Shown here in pieces: positions 33,545 to 43,204 of a stretch of 64,000 nt of DNA. Made by a program: the position numbers and the translations under genes. Numbering within the stretch: the first letter of the stretch is position 1; each line of letters opens with the position of its first letter. This stretch comes from Bacteroides sp. GTDB taxonomy: Bacteria; Bacteroidota; Bacteroidia; Bacteroidales; Muribaculaceae. The stretch lies in NCBI GenBank assembly GCA_014801815.1, contig JAAVDM010000010.1, forward strand, positions 86,760 through 150,759. The letters are read 5' to 3'. The notes under the pieces are model-generated. The model saw nothing but the letters and a program-made list of their open reading frames with translations, was not told the origin of the DNA and ran no database searches.

Positions 33545-35065
33545 GTGAACAAAGATTTAATCGTACGCCACATACTGCCTCTTACACTCACAGCGACAAT
33601 GCTGGGAGGTGCAGCATCATGCAATAAAGATAGCGGGAGCTCCATCACGGAGTATGAGACAGCCGTCAGCGTGGCAGTGACCAAATTTACACTAACAGCC
33701 GACACGAAGGTGATGGACAACCTCGATCAGGTGTTTTTCTCTATTGACCTCACACACGGAGTCATCTTCAATGCCGACTCACTGCCCGTAGGTACCAAAG
33801 TCACAAAACTCATACCCGTAATTACCTATCCCTCCGATGTGTCGGCTGCCGAACTCCGGATTGATGACGGTACGGAAGTCACGACTATAGACTATAAGAG
33901 TAATCCGACAGATTCGATTGACTTCACTCGGCCGGTGCAACTCACTCTCACCGGTGGTGACGGTGTGACTAAGAGCGTATACACCATAAAGATAAACGTC
34001 CATACCAATGACCCTGATTCTGTGATATGGGATCGTATCGCCGGTACTTCTCTACCGTCGCGTCTTGAAAACCCGATAGCCCAGAAGACTGTAAAATGGC
34101 ACGATTCGGTGCTCACTATGATAGAGGAAAGTGACGGTACATATACCGCTGCAACTACCGAAGACCTCACGACAGCCAACTGGACACGCACAGAGGTGTC
34201 AACAGACGCGAAAATACGTGTATCTACCTTAGCAGTTACCCCTTCGGCTCTTTATATCCTGTCTGAAAACGGCGAACTGTTCAGTTCGTCCGACGGCTCA
34301 GAGTGGACTTCTACCGGAGAGACATGGCTCAATACAATCGGCGCTTACGGCGATGTGCTTTTAGGAATCGGTGGTAACGCTGTCAGTGGCCTGCGACATG
34401 TGAATTATCCTGCCGGTAGTCTACCTGAAACGGTACTTGAGAATGATTTCCCTATAGACGGTTATTCAGCTTTCGCAGCCGTGACCTCAGATTGGTCAGA
34501 TAAACCCGTAGGAGTTATGACCGGCGGACGTCTGGCCGACGGTACTCTGACAGCTGCCACATGGGGTTTTGACGGTGATACATGGACACGTCTTGACATA
34601 AGTTCACCTCCCGCTATCGAAGGAGCGACGGTAGTACCCTATTACATATACCGTCAGACTTCGACAACATGGATACAGACAGAGTTTGATGTCTGGCTTC
34701 TTTTCGGCGGACGTCTCAGCGACGGAAGTCTGAACAGTTCGGTATACGTCAGCTATACCAATGGCGTCAACTGGAGCAAGGCACCGGACCTGATGCAGCT
34801 GCCCGACTTCATGCAACCCGGCTATGATGCTGACGGCATAGTGATGAACTCGCCGCGCGATGCCAATCTTGCAGACGCATGGATTACACGCGCTAACCCA
34901 TCGCTACACGGCCCCATGCGTATAGCCTATGATATAGACGGTTATCAGATAAACTGGGAGTGTCCTTATATCTACCTTTTCGGAGGCTATGATACCACCG
35001 GCTATATAAACGACGTCATCTGGCGTGGTGTGCTGGCACGTCTCACCTATACTCCGTTGCTATGA
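33545..35065 (+). CDS. DUF6242 lipoprotein with beta-propeller-like region
   Basis: The 506-residue protein begins with a lipoprotein signal (lipobox GGAASC, Cys26). Residues about 40-160 form an Ig/cadherin-like beta domain with repeated FTLTADTKVMDNLDQV-type strands. The rest contains BNR/kelch-like repeats (LYILSENGELFSSSDGSEW, WLLFGGRLSDGSLNSSVYVSYTNGVNW) and suggests a propeller. It matches the Bacteroidales DUF6242 family, of unknown function, usually encoded before DUF6089 and uppS. It appears to start with GTG; no ATG lies between it and the lipobox except one only seven residues before the cysteine. Its stop overlaps the next start (ATGA). Confidence 0.82.
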   Translation: MNKDLIVRHILPLTLTATMLGGAASCNKDSGSSITEYETAVSVAVTKFTLTADTKVMDNLDQVFFSIDLTHGVIFNADSLPVGTKVTKLIPVITYPSDVSAAELRIDDGTEVTTIDYKSNPTDSIDFTRPVQLTLTGGDGVTKSVYTIKINVHTNDPDSVIWDRIAGTSLPSRLENPIAQKTVKWHDSVLTMIEESDGTYTAATTEDLTTANWTRTEVSTDAKIRVSTLAVTPSALYILSENGELFSSSDGSEWTSTGETWLNTIGAYGDVLLGIGGNAVSGLRHVNYPAGSLPETVLENDFPIDGYSAFAAVTSDWSDKPVGVMTGGRLADGTLTAATWGFDGDTWTRLDISSPPAIEGATVVPYYIYRQTSTTWIQTEFDVWLLFGGRLSDGSLNSSVYVSYTNGVNWSKAPDLMQLPDFMQPGYDADGIVMNSPRDANLADAWITRANPSLHGPMRIAYDIDGYQINWECPYIYLFGGYDTTGYINDVIWRGVLARLTYTPLL

Positions 35066-35784
35066 TGAAGGGCGTTCTGAAAAGCCCGTGGCATACACTA
35101 CAGCTATGGCTGAAAACAGCGGTTGTACTGACATGGTTTCTTCTTAACGGCACCACAGCACAGGCACAGGAGGATTTCCGGTTCGATGTTGGCGGCGGTA
35201 TAGGCATGACCGGTTATCTCGGCGATGCAAACGATGGTAATCTCTATTCACACCCAGGTTGGGACGTAGAAGCAATGTTGCGTTACATAGCCAATCCGCG
35301 TATAGCCTTCAAGACAAATCTCTTTGTCGGCGGACTGAGTGGAGATTCATCGTCAATAGAAAACGTACTTCCCCCCGAAGCACAGCCGCTGAAGTTTTCA
35401 ACCACATTTTTCGAACTGTCCGAACTGTTCGAGTTCAACTTCTTTAATTACGGTATGGGCGAAAGTTACCGTAAACTAAAACGCTGGACACCTTATATAT
35501 GCGGTGGATTAGGTGTGACAGCATGGAACGCTTCGGGATTCGGAGCTGCATTTACAATACCCTTCGGAGTGGGAGTAAAATACAAGCTCTCGCGCCGCTG
35601 GAATCTGGGACTTGAGTTTCTGATGAAGAAAACCTTCACCGACCGACTCGACGGGCCGGCTCTCAAGGACCCGTACGCCTTCAAGAGCTCAATGATGAAG
35701 AATACCGATTGGTATTCCACACTGACGCTCACAATAAGCTACGAGTTCAGCAAGCGCTGTGCCGTATGCAACTATAAAGACTGA
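35062..35784 (+). CDS. DUF6089 outer-membrane beta-barrel protein
   Basis: The 240-residue protein has a signal peptide (hydrophobic core about 18-30, cleaved after AQAQ) and a small beta-barrel of alternating strands (DFRFDVGGGIGMTGYLGD, FKTNLFVGGLSG, KRWTPYICGGLGVTAW, LTLTISYEF). This matches the DUF6089 family, found just before uppS and bamA in Bacteroidales. A role in outer-membrane biogenesis is inferred only from this context. A four-base overlap joins it to DUF6242, and uppS follows by 20 bp. Confidence 0.85.
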   Translation: MMKGVLKSPWHTLQLWLKTAVVLTWFLLNGTTAQAQEDFRFDVGGGIGMTGYLGDANDGNLYSHPGWDVEAMLRYIANPRIAFKTNLFVGGLSGDSSSIENVLPPEAQPLKFSTTFFELSELFEFNFFNYGMGESYRKLKRWTPYICGGLGVTAWNASGFGAAFTIPFGVGVKYKLSRRWNLGLEFLMKKTFTDRLDGPALKDPYAFKSSMMKNTDWYSTLTLTISYEFSKRCAVCNYKD

Positions 35785-35804
35785 CACAACCACGTATAAG
35801 CGAT

Positions 35805-36581
35805 ATGGAGGAACACAATCTCGACCAACTGCTTGCACAGATCGACATGACACGCCTGCCGCGCCATGTGGCAATGATAATGGACGGTAACGGACGCTGG
35901 GCCAAGAACCGCTCACAGCAACGTTCTGACGGTCACTATGCCGGCATCACCAGCGTGCACAATGTCACGGAGTTCTCTTCTGACCTCGGCATAAAGTACC
36001 TTACACTCTACGCCTTCTCAACCGAGAACTGGAACCGCCCCACCGAGGAGGTGGAGACACTGATGTACCTCATAGGCTGGGCCATCGAACGCGAGCTGCC
36101 GGAACTGCTGCGTAATAATGTCCGTATTCACCTCATAGGCGATATGGAACGCATACCCGAGGGACCGCGCAAGCGGCTTTTCGACTGCCGCGACGCTACG
36201 GCTCACTGCACCGGCCTGCAGCTGCTCATGTGTCTCAGCTATTCGTCACGCTGGGAGATAGCCGACGCGGCCCGCAAACTGGCCCGTGCGGCCGCTGACG
36301 GCTCACTTGACCCCGACAGTATTGATGAGTCGGTATTTGCCGGATATCTGGCTACAGCGGGAGTACCTGACCCGGATTTGCTGATACGTACAGGAGGCGA
36401 ACAGCGCATATCCAACTATCTGCTCTGGCAGATAGCCTACAGCGAGCTTTACTTCACTCCAACGCTATGGCCCGATTTCGGCAAGGAAGCATACGCACGT
36501 GCCATAATCGACTACCAGCAGCGCGAACGCCGCTTCGGTAAGACCAGCGAACAAGTACAGCAGAATCCAGGCTCACTGTGA
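35805..36581 (+). CDS. uppS: Isoprenyl (undecaprenyl diphosphate) synthase
   Basis: A 258-residue cis-prenyltransferase making the C55 lipid carrier for peptidoglycan and surface polysaccharides. The signature MIMDGNGRWAKNR (about 25-37, catalytic D27) and the C-terminal RTGGEQRISNYLLWQ and YTEL-type segment SELYFTPTLWPDF are present. It is placed in an envelope operon before bamA. Length is normal. Confidence 0.96.
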   Translation: MEEHNLDQLLAQIDMTRLPRHVAMIMDGNGRWAKNRSQQRSDGHYAGITSVHNVTEFSSDLGIKYLTLYAFSTENWNRPTEEVETLMYLIGWAIERELPELLRNNVRIHLIGDMERIPEGPRKRLFDCRDATAHCTGLQLLMCLSYSSRWEIADAARKLARAAADGSLDPDSIDESVFAGYLATAGVPDPDLLIRTGGEQRISNYLLWQIAYSELYFTPTLWPDFGKEAYARAIIDYQQRERRFGKTSEQVQQNPGSL

Positions 36582-36686
36582 CACTGCCTCCGCAGTCTAT
36601 AGAGAGCCTATACATAATCTTTCCCAAAGCCATACAAAATATCACCGTAGCGCCGCCACGGGCCGCGCACGGAGTCTAACCACGAC

Positions 36687-39347
36687 ATGAACCGTATATA
36701 TAAAACATATCTGCCTCTGGGCATAGCCGCCGCTTCGCTGCTGCCACTGTCACTGAAAGCACAGGACACCGGTGAGGTCATGACGACACTGCCGGCCGAC
36801 ACCATATACAACCCCGACATAATATATTCGCCCATGCCCCGCACCTACGAGATAGCGGGCATTAAAGTAACAGGCGTACCTAATGTCGAGGATTATGTCA
36901 TCACAGGCTACTCGGGCCTGGCTGTCGGCGACCGTATAGAGCTGCCCGGTGATGCCATCACTAATGCCGTAAAACGTTTTTATCGTCAGGGTCTGTATTC
37001 TAAGGTACAGATCAAGGTCGAGAAAACAGTCGGTGACAAAGCATGGCTCGAAATCTCTCTGCGCCAGCAGCCTCGCATGTCGGAAATACGTTATCAGGGC
37101 ACTAAGGGTGGTGAGAAGAAAGATATTGACGAACGCCTGGCTATGGTACCGGGACAGCAGATTACGCCCAATATCGTGGCGCGTATGAAGCAGGTGATTC
37201 AGAAATATTATGCCGACAAGGGTTTTAAGAACGCTTCGGTGACAATCACACAGCAGCCTGACCTGTCAAATGACAATCAGGTTATTCTCGATGTAGCGGT
37301 AGACCGTCACAACAAAGTGAAGGTACACAAAATCTACATTGACGGCAATGAGGTTCTCTCCGACAACAAGATTAAGTCGGCAATGAAGAAAACCAACGAG
37401 AAAGGTAATCTTCTCAATCTGTTTAAACAGAAGAAGTTTGTAGACTCCGACTATGCCGATGACAAGAAGCGTATCATTGAGAAATACAATGAGCTTGGTT
37501 ATCGTGACGCTATAATAACGCATGACTCCATTGCGCGCTATGACGATAATACCATCGATGTCTTTCTCTCTGTCGAAGAGGGTAACAAATATTATCTTAA
37601 TGATATAACGTGGGTAGGCAATACGGTATATCCGACTGATAACCTCCAGAACCTTTTAGGCATATACCCCGGCGATGTCTATAATCAGAAGCTGCTCAAC
37701 AAGCGTTTGGAACTTGATGACGATGCCGTGCATAACGTTTACCTGGATCAGGGCTATCTATTCTCGTCAATAGTACCTATCGAACAGAATGTAAAGGGTG
37801 ACAGCATCTCGCTGCAACTTCGTGTCTATGAAGGACAGCCGGCTAAAATCAACCGTGTTATCATCAACGGTAATGACCAGCTTTATGAGAAGGTCATACG
37901 CCGTAGCCTGAATATGCGCCCCGGAGACCTGTTCTCAAAACAAGACCTCATACGTTCGTACCGTGAGATAGCCTCTTCAGAACACTTCAACCCCGAGACC
38001 ATAGATATACACCCCGAACCCAACGAAGGTGACGGCACTGTCGACATTGTGCTTAATCTTGAGTCGAAAGCTAATGACAAAGTACAGCTGTCGTTCGGTT
38101 GGGGTCAGACAGGTGTAACGGGACAGCTCGCGCTATCGTTCTCAAACTTCTCGATGCGCAATCTGTTCAACCCATCGGCATATAAGGGTATCATACCGCG
38201 CGGTGAAGGACAGACCTTCTCTATCTCGGCACAGACCAACGCAAAGTATTATCAGAGCTATAATATCTCGTTCTATGACCCGTGGTTCGGCGGGAAGCGT
38301 CCTAACGCCTTCTCCGTATCATTAGATTACAGCCGTGCTACCGGTGTCAACTACGACTACTACAACAACAACTATTATAGCTCTATAGCAAACGCACTTT
38401 ACTATCAGGGTTCATACGGCTCGAATTACAGCAATTACTACTATCAGAATGCCTACGACCCCAATAAAGTGCTTCAGATGGCCGGTGTGTCAATCGGCTT
38501 CGGCACACGTCTGACATGGCCCGACGACTACTTCCAGTTTCAGGCTACTCTGGCTTACCGCTGGTATTATCTGAAGAACTGGGACTACATGTATTACATG
38601 AATACCGGTACTTCAAATTCGCTTACTCTGGGTCTGACACTGTCACGCTCAAGCATAGACAACCCGCTCTACACACGCCGGGGTTCGACATTCTCGATTG
38701 ATGCTACCTTTACCCCGCCGGCTTCTCTATTCAGCCGTCACAAAGATTGGGCACAGCTTTCATACGAAGCTGTTACTCTGCGCGATGCGCAGGCACGTAA
38801 AGAGCTTTACCGTTGGATAGAGTACTGGAAACTACGTTGGAAGAGCCGCACCTATACCCCCCTGACCGACCCGGAAGGAAACTGGACACTGGTGCTTATG
38901 ACACGTGCCGATTTTGCTCTGTTAGGTTCTTACAACAAGAATGTGAAATCGCCCTTTGAGACATTCTATTTCGGAGGTGACGGTATGACGGGTTCTTACA
39001 CCTACGCTACTGAAACTGTCGCCATGCGCGGTTACGAAAACGGTCAGTTCACTCCTTTCGGCTACGAAGGCTATGCCTACGGTCGTTTCGGTGTCGAACT
39101 TCACTTCCCCTTCCTGCTTCAACCGGCCACTACAATCTATGCTCTTGCCTTCGCTGAAGCCGGTAACTGCTGGACCGAGGTACGTGACTTCGCACCCTTC
39201 AACCTCAAGCGTAGCGCCGGTGTCGGTGTTCGCGTATTCCTATCGATGCTCGGTATGCTCGGTATCGACTGGGGTTACGGATTTGACGAAGTATGGGGAC
39301 GCCGCGGCGGCAGCCAGCTTCACTTCATCTTAGGACAGGAATTCTAA
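36687..39347 (+). CDS. bamA: Outer membrane protein assembly factor BamA
   Basis: This 886-residue Omp85 protein inserts beta-barrels into the outer membrane. It has a signal peptide (cleaved around SLKAQ, residues ~24-28), POTRA domains in series to about residue 470, and a 16-strand barrel at the C-terminus, ending in HFILGQEF with the terminal aromatic. Typical POTRA segments are KVTGVPNVEDYVITGYSGL and RNGDVFN-like ICPGDVYNQKLLNKRL. The barrel region contains a Tyr/Asn-rich loop (DYYNNNYYSSIANALYYQG, about 553-571), probably an extracellular loop. It is followed by a large hairpin, a small OMP and two Skp chaperones. Confidence 0.96.
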   Translation: MNRIYKTYLPLGIAAASLLPLSLKAQDTGEVMTTLPADTIYNPDIIYSPMPRTYEIAGIKVTGVPNVEDYVITGYSGLAVGDRIELPGDAITNAVKRFYRQGLYSKVQIKVEKTVGDKAWLEISLRQQPRMSEIRYQGTKGGEKKDIDERLAMVPGQQITPNIVARMKQVIQKYYADKGFKNASVTITQQPDLSNDNQVILDVAVDRHNKVKVHKIYIDGNEVLSDNKIKSAMKKTNEKGNLLNLFKQKKFVDSDYADDKKRIIEKYNELGYRDAIITHDSIARYDDNTIDVFLSVEEGNKYYLNDITWVGNTVYPTDNLQNLLGIYPGDVYNQKLLNKRLELDDDAVHNVYLDQGYLFSSIVPIEQNVKGDSISLQLRVYEGQPAKINRVIINGNDQLYEKVIRRSLNMRPGDLFSKQDLIRSYREIASSEHFNPETIDIHPEPNEGDGTVDIVLNLESKANDKVQLSFGWGQTGVTGQLALSFSNFSMRNLFNPSAYKGIIPRGEGQTFSISAQTNAKYYQSYNISFYDPWFGGKRPNAFSVSLDYSRATGVNYDYYNNNYYSSIANALYYQGSYGSNYSNYYYQNAYDPNKVLQMAGVSIGFGTRLTWPDDYFQFQATLAYRWYYLKNWDYMYYMNTGTSNSLTLGLTLSRSSIDNPLYTRRGSTFSIDATFTPPASLFSRHKDWAQLSYEAVTLRDAQARKELYRWIEYWKLRWKSRTYTPLTDPEGNWTLVLMTRADFALLGSYNKNVKSPFETFYFGGDGMTGSYTYATETVAMRGYENGQFTPFGYEGYAYGRFGVELHFPFLLQPATTIYALAFAEAGNCWTEVRDFAPFNLKRSAGVGVRVFLSMLGMLGIDWGYGFDEVWGRRGGSQLHFILGQEF

Positions 39348-39362
39348 AATATCGTCTTTTAA

Positions 39363-39436
39363 GGACATATATTGTAATAACACACTGTTATGCTTCGAAC
39401 CTGAAGTATAACAGTGTGTTATTACAATATATGTCC
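39363..39436. terminator. 34-bp hairpin after bamA
   Basis: Arms 39363-39396 and 39403-39436 are complementary with one mismatch around GAACCT. There is no U-tract. The 3' arm end (GTCC, 39433-39436) can alternatively pair with GGAC at 39441-39444, giving a competing small hairpin. It may act as an attenuator or mRNA-processing element between bamA and the next gene. Confidence 0.6.
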
Positions 39437-39466
39437 AAATGGACAATAACTCAGAAAAATTCCATT

Positions 39467-40132
39467 ATGTCATTCAAGACTACCACTCTTGCGGTTTTAA
39501 TGGCCATAGGTTGCGCCGACGCCGCTAACGCACAGTATTATCAGATAGCCAATTCAATACCGTCACTTATCCAACCGGCTCTCTCAGGCGGACTGAATTA
39601 TAAGGGTTTCATTGAAACCGAGTATCTGCACGGTCTGGGAGAGTATAACTGTGATTTTGTAGGTCTGTCTACTGTACAGGGCTTCCGTTACTCCAGCTGG
39701 TTCTTTATGGGCGCGGGTCTGGGGGCACAGTATGTGCATACCACTCCTGCCGACAACTGGAGTCAGAATTGGCCGGTCGGATATGCCGCTCACAGCACTT
39801 CGACCAACGGTGTGATGATACCGGTCTTTACCGATTTCCGGTTCAACATAGGCGGAGCCACAGGAGCCGCTTTCTTCGCTGACATACGTGTGGGTGCATC
39901 TTTCCTTATAGGTAACAATTACCTTCGTATCAATAACGGCTATATCAACGGCAACGAATATTTCTATCTGCGCCCTTCAATCGGAGTGCGCCTGCCGGTA
40001 AGTTCCAAGCACCCGAAACAGGCTTTAGACATAGGTGTGTCCTATCAGCTGCTGACAAACAACTATTGGGATTCATGGAACCGGAATGTGGCGATAAGTG
40101 CATTAGGCGCCAACATAAGTTTCGAATGGTAG
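39467..40132 (+). CDS. Small outer-membrane beta-barrel protein
   Basis: The 221-residue protein has a clear signal peptide (MSFKTTTLAVLMAIGCADAANAQ). The mature part is strand-rich with aromatic residues (GLNYKGFIETEYLHGLGEYN, GFRYSSWFFMGAGLGAQYVH, FFADIRVGASFLIG) and ends ISFEW, suggesting an OmpX/OmpW-like barrel. I do not recognise a named family. The start is taken at ATG 39467, after the hairpin; the frame is open back into bamA (39293) but that part is unrelated. Its position between bamA and skp suggests an envelope role. Confidence 0.72.
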   Translation: MSFKTTTLAVLMAIGCADAANAQYYQIANSIPSLIQPALSGGLNYKGFIETEYLHGLGEYNCDFVGLSTVQGFRYSSWFFMGAGLGAQYVHTTPADNWSQNWPVGYAAHSTSTNGVMIPVFTDFRFNIGGATGAAFFADIRVGASFLIGNNYLRINNGYINGNEYFYLRPSIGVRLPVSSKHPKQALDIGVSYQLLTNNYWDSWNRNVAISALGANISFEW

Positions 40133-40273
40133 ACTGTTCTGAACCTCAACTATTGCTTTCAGCTTAAACCCTTGACCTCCGCGGGAGTCTATGCAGATAG
40201 CGGGACTGTTCAGTGAGATGCAGCGGCATCACTGCAGACCGCTATAAGCAAACAAACCAAAATAACCTCACAG

Positions 40274-40789
40274 ATGAAGAAACTTATAATAGGTCTTATC
40301 ATTACTCTCAGTGCCATCGGTGCTGCATCGGCACAGAAATTCGCTCTTGTGGACATGGATTATATCCTGCGCAATGTACCTTCGTATGAAATGGCTAACG
40401 AACAGCTCAATCAGGTATCGCTACGTTGGGAGAAAGAAGTTAACGAACTGGCTAAGGAAGCCGAAACCATGTATAAGAATTATCAGGCTGAAATGGTATT
40501 CCTGACTGATGACCAGAAGAAAAAACGCGAAGAAGAAATCGTAGCCAAAGAGAAGGAAGTCACCGACGCACGATATAAGTATTTTGGTCCCGAAGGTGAA
40601 CTCTACAAGAAGCGTCAGTCACTGATGAAACCTATACAGGAAGACGTCTATAACGCTGTCAAAGCAATAGCCGAAGAGAAAGGTTACCAGACAATTTTCG
40701 ACCGTGCATCGTCACAAAGCATAGTTTTTGCCTCACCACGTATAGATGTAAGCAACGAAGTATTGGCAAAATTGGGTTATTCCAAATAA
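40274..40789 (+). CDS. OmpH/Skp family periplasmic chaperone, first copy
   Basis: The 171-residue protein has a signal peptide (MKKLIIGLIITLSAIGAASAQ), then the Skp/OmpH fold: an N-terminal strand FALVDMDYILRNVPSYEMA, a long charged coiled-coil (about 45-125) and a C-terminal strand segment YQTIFDRASSQSIVF. Skp trimers hold unfolded OMPs in the periplasm before delivery to BamA. Two skp genes follow bamA here, a layout frequent in Bacteroidales. Confidence 0.9.
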   Translation: MKKLIIGLIITLSAIGAASAQKFALVDMDYILRNVPSYEMANEQLNQVSLRWEKEVNELAKEAETMYKNYQAEMVFLTDDQKKKREEEIVAKEKEVTDARYKYFGPEGELYKKRQSLMKPIQEDVYNAVKAIAEEKGYQTIFDRASSQSIVFASPRIDVSNEVLAKLGYSK

Positions 40790-40803
40790 TTTGAGTAATT
40801 TTG
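40772..40803 (+). promoter_or_regulatory. Promoter of the second skp gene
   Basis: TTGG (40772-40775), 20-bp spacer, TAATTTTG (40796-40803). The -33 part lies inside the end of the first skp gene. Confidence 0.6.
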
Positions 40804-40890
40804 CACCCTGACAGCCAAGCCGCAATACTCTCCGGTACTGCGTCGGGCTACTGAAGCGTGTAACAACAAATCAAACACCCCATAACTGTA

Positions 40891-41397
40891 ATGTTCAAGA
40901 AAATACTTCTTATGGCCGCCGTGGTTCTGCCCATGCTGGCCTCCGCCCAGACCTTCAAGCTTGGTCTGGCAGATGTTGACGCCATTCTGGCAGCCATGCC
41001 CGAAACTACTGAGGCAAATAACAAGCTGCAGGAAGTGTCAGGCAAGTATGACGAGGAAAACCGCAAGCTCCTTGAGGAAATGAAGCGTATGTACGATGAG
41101 CTGGCTAACCTTGACGAAAACACTCCCGCCGGCATTCGCGAGCGTAAGACACGTGACTTCAATGAGTATCAGCAGAAAATTGATCAGTTTCAGCAGTCAG
41201 CAACACAGGATCTGCAGAAACTGCAGAATGACCTTATCCAGCCCATCATGCAGAAGATACGTACAGCTATCGAAGCCGTAGGTATGGAAGGCAACTACTC
41301 ACTGGTGCAGACTTACACACCCCAGCTGGTGCTCTACATGGCAGCCCCCACTGTAGACATAACCAATGAGGTAAAGGCTAAACTGGGCATAAAGTAA
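40891..41397 (+). CDS. OmpH/Skp family periplasmic chaperone, second copy
   Basis: This 168-residue protein has a signal peptide (MFKKILLMAAVVLPMLASAQ) and the same Skp architecture: LGLADVDAILAAMPETTEA, a Lys/Glu/Gln-rich coiled-coil (about 45-125) and a C-terminal GNYSLVQTYTPQLVLYMA segment. It is a clear paralogue of the preceding gene but diverged, perhaps giving a hetero-oligomer or client specialisation. It has its own promoter and is followed by a GC-rich terminator. Confidence 0.9.
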   Translation: MFKKILLMAAVVLPMLASAQTFKLGLADVDAILAAMPETTEANNKLQEVSGKYDEENRKLLEEMKRMYDELANLDENTPAGIRERKTRDFNEYQQKIDQFQQSATQDLQKLQNDLIQPIMQKIRTAIEAVGMEGNYSLVQTYTPQLVLYMAAPTVDITNEVKAKLGIK

Positions 41398-41434
41398 TAG
41401 CCCTGTACGCCATCTGATTTATTATGATACAATA

Positions 41435-41472
41435 CAAAGCGGAGTGGCGCCGGGGCGGCGCTCTCCGCTTTG
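41435..41472 (+). terminator. Terminator after the second skp gene
   Basis: CAAAGCGGAG-tg-GCGCC (from 41435) pairs with GGCGC-t-CTCCGCTTTG (to 41472); GC-rich stem, weak T-tract. Confidence 0.65.
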
Positions 41473-41543
41473 CTTGATATTGCAATTTCACCATTTATCC
41501 ATACTACGGCTCCTTTCCGAAGCTGCCGTACCAATAACGCCAA

Positions 41544-42380
41544 ATGACAGAGGCACCAATAGGAATATTCGATTCGGGCTACGGTGGCCTGACAATACTG
41601 CGTGACATAGAACGCAGGCTTCCAAAGTATGATTATATCTATCTGGGAGATAATGCACGCGCTCCATACGGCACACGCTCGTTTGACGTAGTATATGATT
41701 TCACGCTGGCATGTGTGCGCAAGCTCTTCAGCTACGGCTGTAATCTCGTAGTTCTGGCCTGCAACACTGCTTCAGCCAAAGCCCTGCGTACTATACAGCA
41801 GAATGATCTGCCGCATATAGACCCGGACAGACGTGTATTAGGAGTCATCAGGCCCACAGTCGAAAGCATTGGTGCATACTCACACAACGGCCATATCGGT
41901 ATTCTCGCCACACAGGGCACAGTGCAGAGCCACTCCTACAGTCTTGAAATAGCCAAGCTGTTTCCGGAAATGCATGTTACCGAACATCCGGCTCCGATGT
42001 GGGTGCCTCTTGTCGAAAACGGTGAGTCCGATGGTCCCGGAGCTGATTACTTCGTAAGGAAATACGTCAGCAACCTGCTTAAAACAGACCCGTTGATAGA
42101 TTTAATCGTACTGGCCTGCACGCATTATCCGTTGCTCTATGACAAGATACGCCGATATACTCCTCCGCATGTTCGTATCATGACTCAGGGTGAGACCGTG
42201 GCTGACGCTCTGGCACTCTATCTTGACCGTCATCCGGATATAGAATGCTATTGCTCCAAAGGGAGCGAGACACGCTTTCTCACTTCCGAAAATCCACGTA
42301 AGTTTGAAAGCCTCGCTTCCATATTTATGGGACGTTCCGTTACAGCACAACGTACAGATATTTGCGTGTGCGGAGGCTGA
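41544..42380 (+). CDS. murI: Glutamate racemase
   Basis: A 278-residue cofactor-independent racemase providing D-glutamate for peptidoglycan. Catalytic cysteines are C73 in VVLACNTASAK and C192 in VLACTHYPLLY; the N-terminal IGIFDSGYGGLTI and the GDNARAPYGT motif are typical. It closes the uppS-bamA-skp-murI envelope block. ATG 41544 gives the normal N-terminus. Confidence 0.95.
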   Translation: MTEAPIGIFDSGYGGLTILRDIERRLPKYDYIYLGDNARAPYGTRSFDVVYDFTLACVRKLFSYGCNLVVLACNTASAKALRTIQQNDLPHIDPDRRVLGVIRPTVESIGAYSHNGHIGILATQGTVQSHSYSLEIAKLFPEMHVTEHPAPMWVPLVENGESDGPGADYFVRKYVSNLLKTDPLIDLIVLACTHYPLLYDKIRRYTPPHVRIMTQGETVADALALYLDRHPDIECYCSKGSETRFLTSENPRKFESLASIFMGRSVTAQRTDICVCGG

Positions 42381-42439
42381 CAAGTAACAACCCTCCAGAA
42401 TTTTGCAACCAACCGAAACAGAGTTTTTTCACAATAGAT

Positions 42440-43204
42440 ATGACAAAACGCTACCTTTCAGTTTACGCTTTCTTCCTGCCGGCAGTCGCACTTCTGACTG
42501 CCTGCGGAGATGACAAATCAGACGAACCTACGCCTGATGAACCTCAGTCAGTAACAATCTCCTTAGGCACTCTGACTTTTGACTCGGACAACATCTGGTC
42601 AGACAATAATACAGATGTAAAGGTGAAAGTAGGAGATTTCGTATTTTCACACTCTATCTCCGAATGGGATACTGTAGAAGGTTTTACCCCTGCATGTCAG
42701 AGCGGCGAAGGCACAGCCACCTACACTGATTCATACCGTGTCATAACAGGAGAAGGCCCCACAGGACCGGGTACACCCTATCTGGTAGGATTCTGGTCAA
42801 GCCGTGAAGGTGATTCTTTTGCCGAACGTTCATGCTCGGTAGCCCGTACAGACGGCGAACCTTTCACTCCCGAACATTTTCTGGTCACCAACACCAGCTA
42901 TGCCTACTATACGATGGAGAAAGGCAACGACTTCACACATCCCTTCTCAGACGGCGACTGGTTCAAACTCACAGCTCACGGTATCCATGCAGACGGTAGT
43001 GAAAGCACAGCCGACTTCTTCCTTGCTTACTGTACTTCACAGAAAGTTGCCGATGGTATAGTCAACCGCTGGGCCTATTTTGACCTCACTCCGCTTGGTA
43101 AAGTAACCGGAATATATTTTACCCTCAGTTCGTCAGACACAGGTGAATGGGGTATGAACACACCGGCCTATTTTGCTTTAGGCGATTTTACAATTATCGA
43201 ATAA
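42440..43204 (+). CDS. DUF4465 lipoprotein
   Basis: The 254-residue protein has a lipoprotein signal (lipobox LLTAC, Cys22), a short acidic/proline linker (DDKSDEPTPDEPQ) and a beta-rich domain resembling DUF4465: GVEFTNSYG-like segments are replaced by FDSDNIWSDNN, then YLVGFWSSREGDSF and the conserved VTNTSYAYYTMEKGNDF, WFKLTAHGIHADG and GEWGMNTPAYFALGDF. Related proteins are cell-surface and often linked to polysaccharide or cobalamin systems; function is unknown. The start ATG 42440 lies after the murI stop. Its stop overlaps the next start (TAATG). Confidence 0.8.
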   Translation: MTKRYLSVYAFFLPAVALLTACGDDKSDEPTPDEPQSVTISLGTLTFDSDNIWSDNNTDVKVKVGDFVFSHSISEWDTVEGFTPACQSGEGTATYTDSYRVITGEGPTGPGTPYLVGFWSSREGDSFAERSCSVARTDGEPFTPEHFLVTNTSYAYYTMEKGNDFTHPFSDGDWFKLTAHGIHADGSESTADFFLAYCTSQKVADGIVNRWAYFDLTPLGKVTGIYFTLSSSDTGEWGMNTPAYFALGDFTIIE

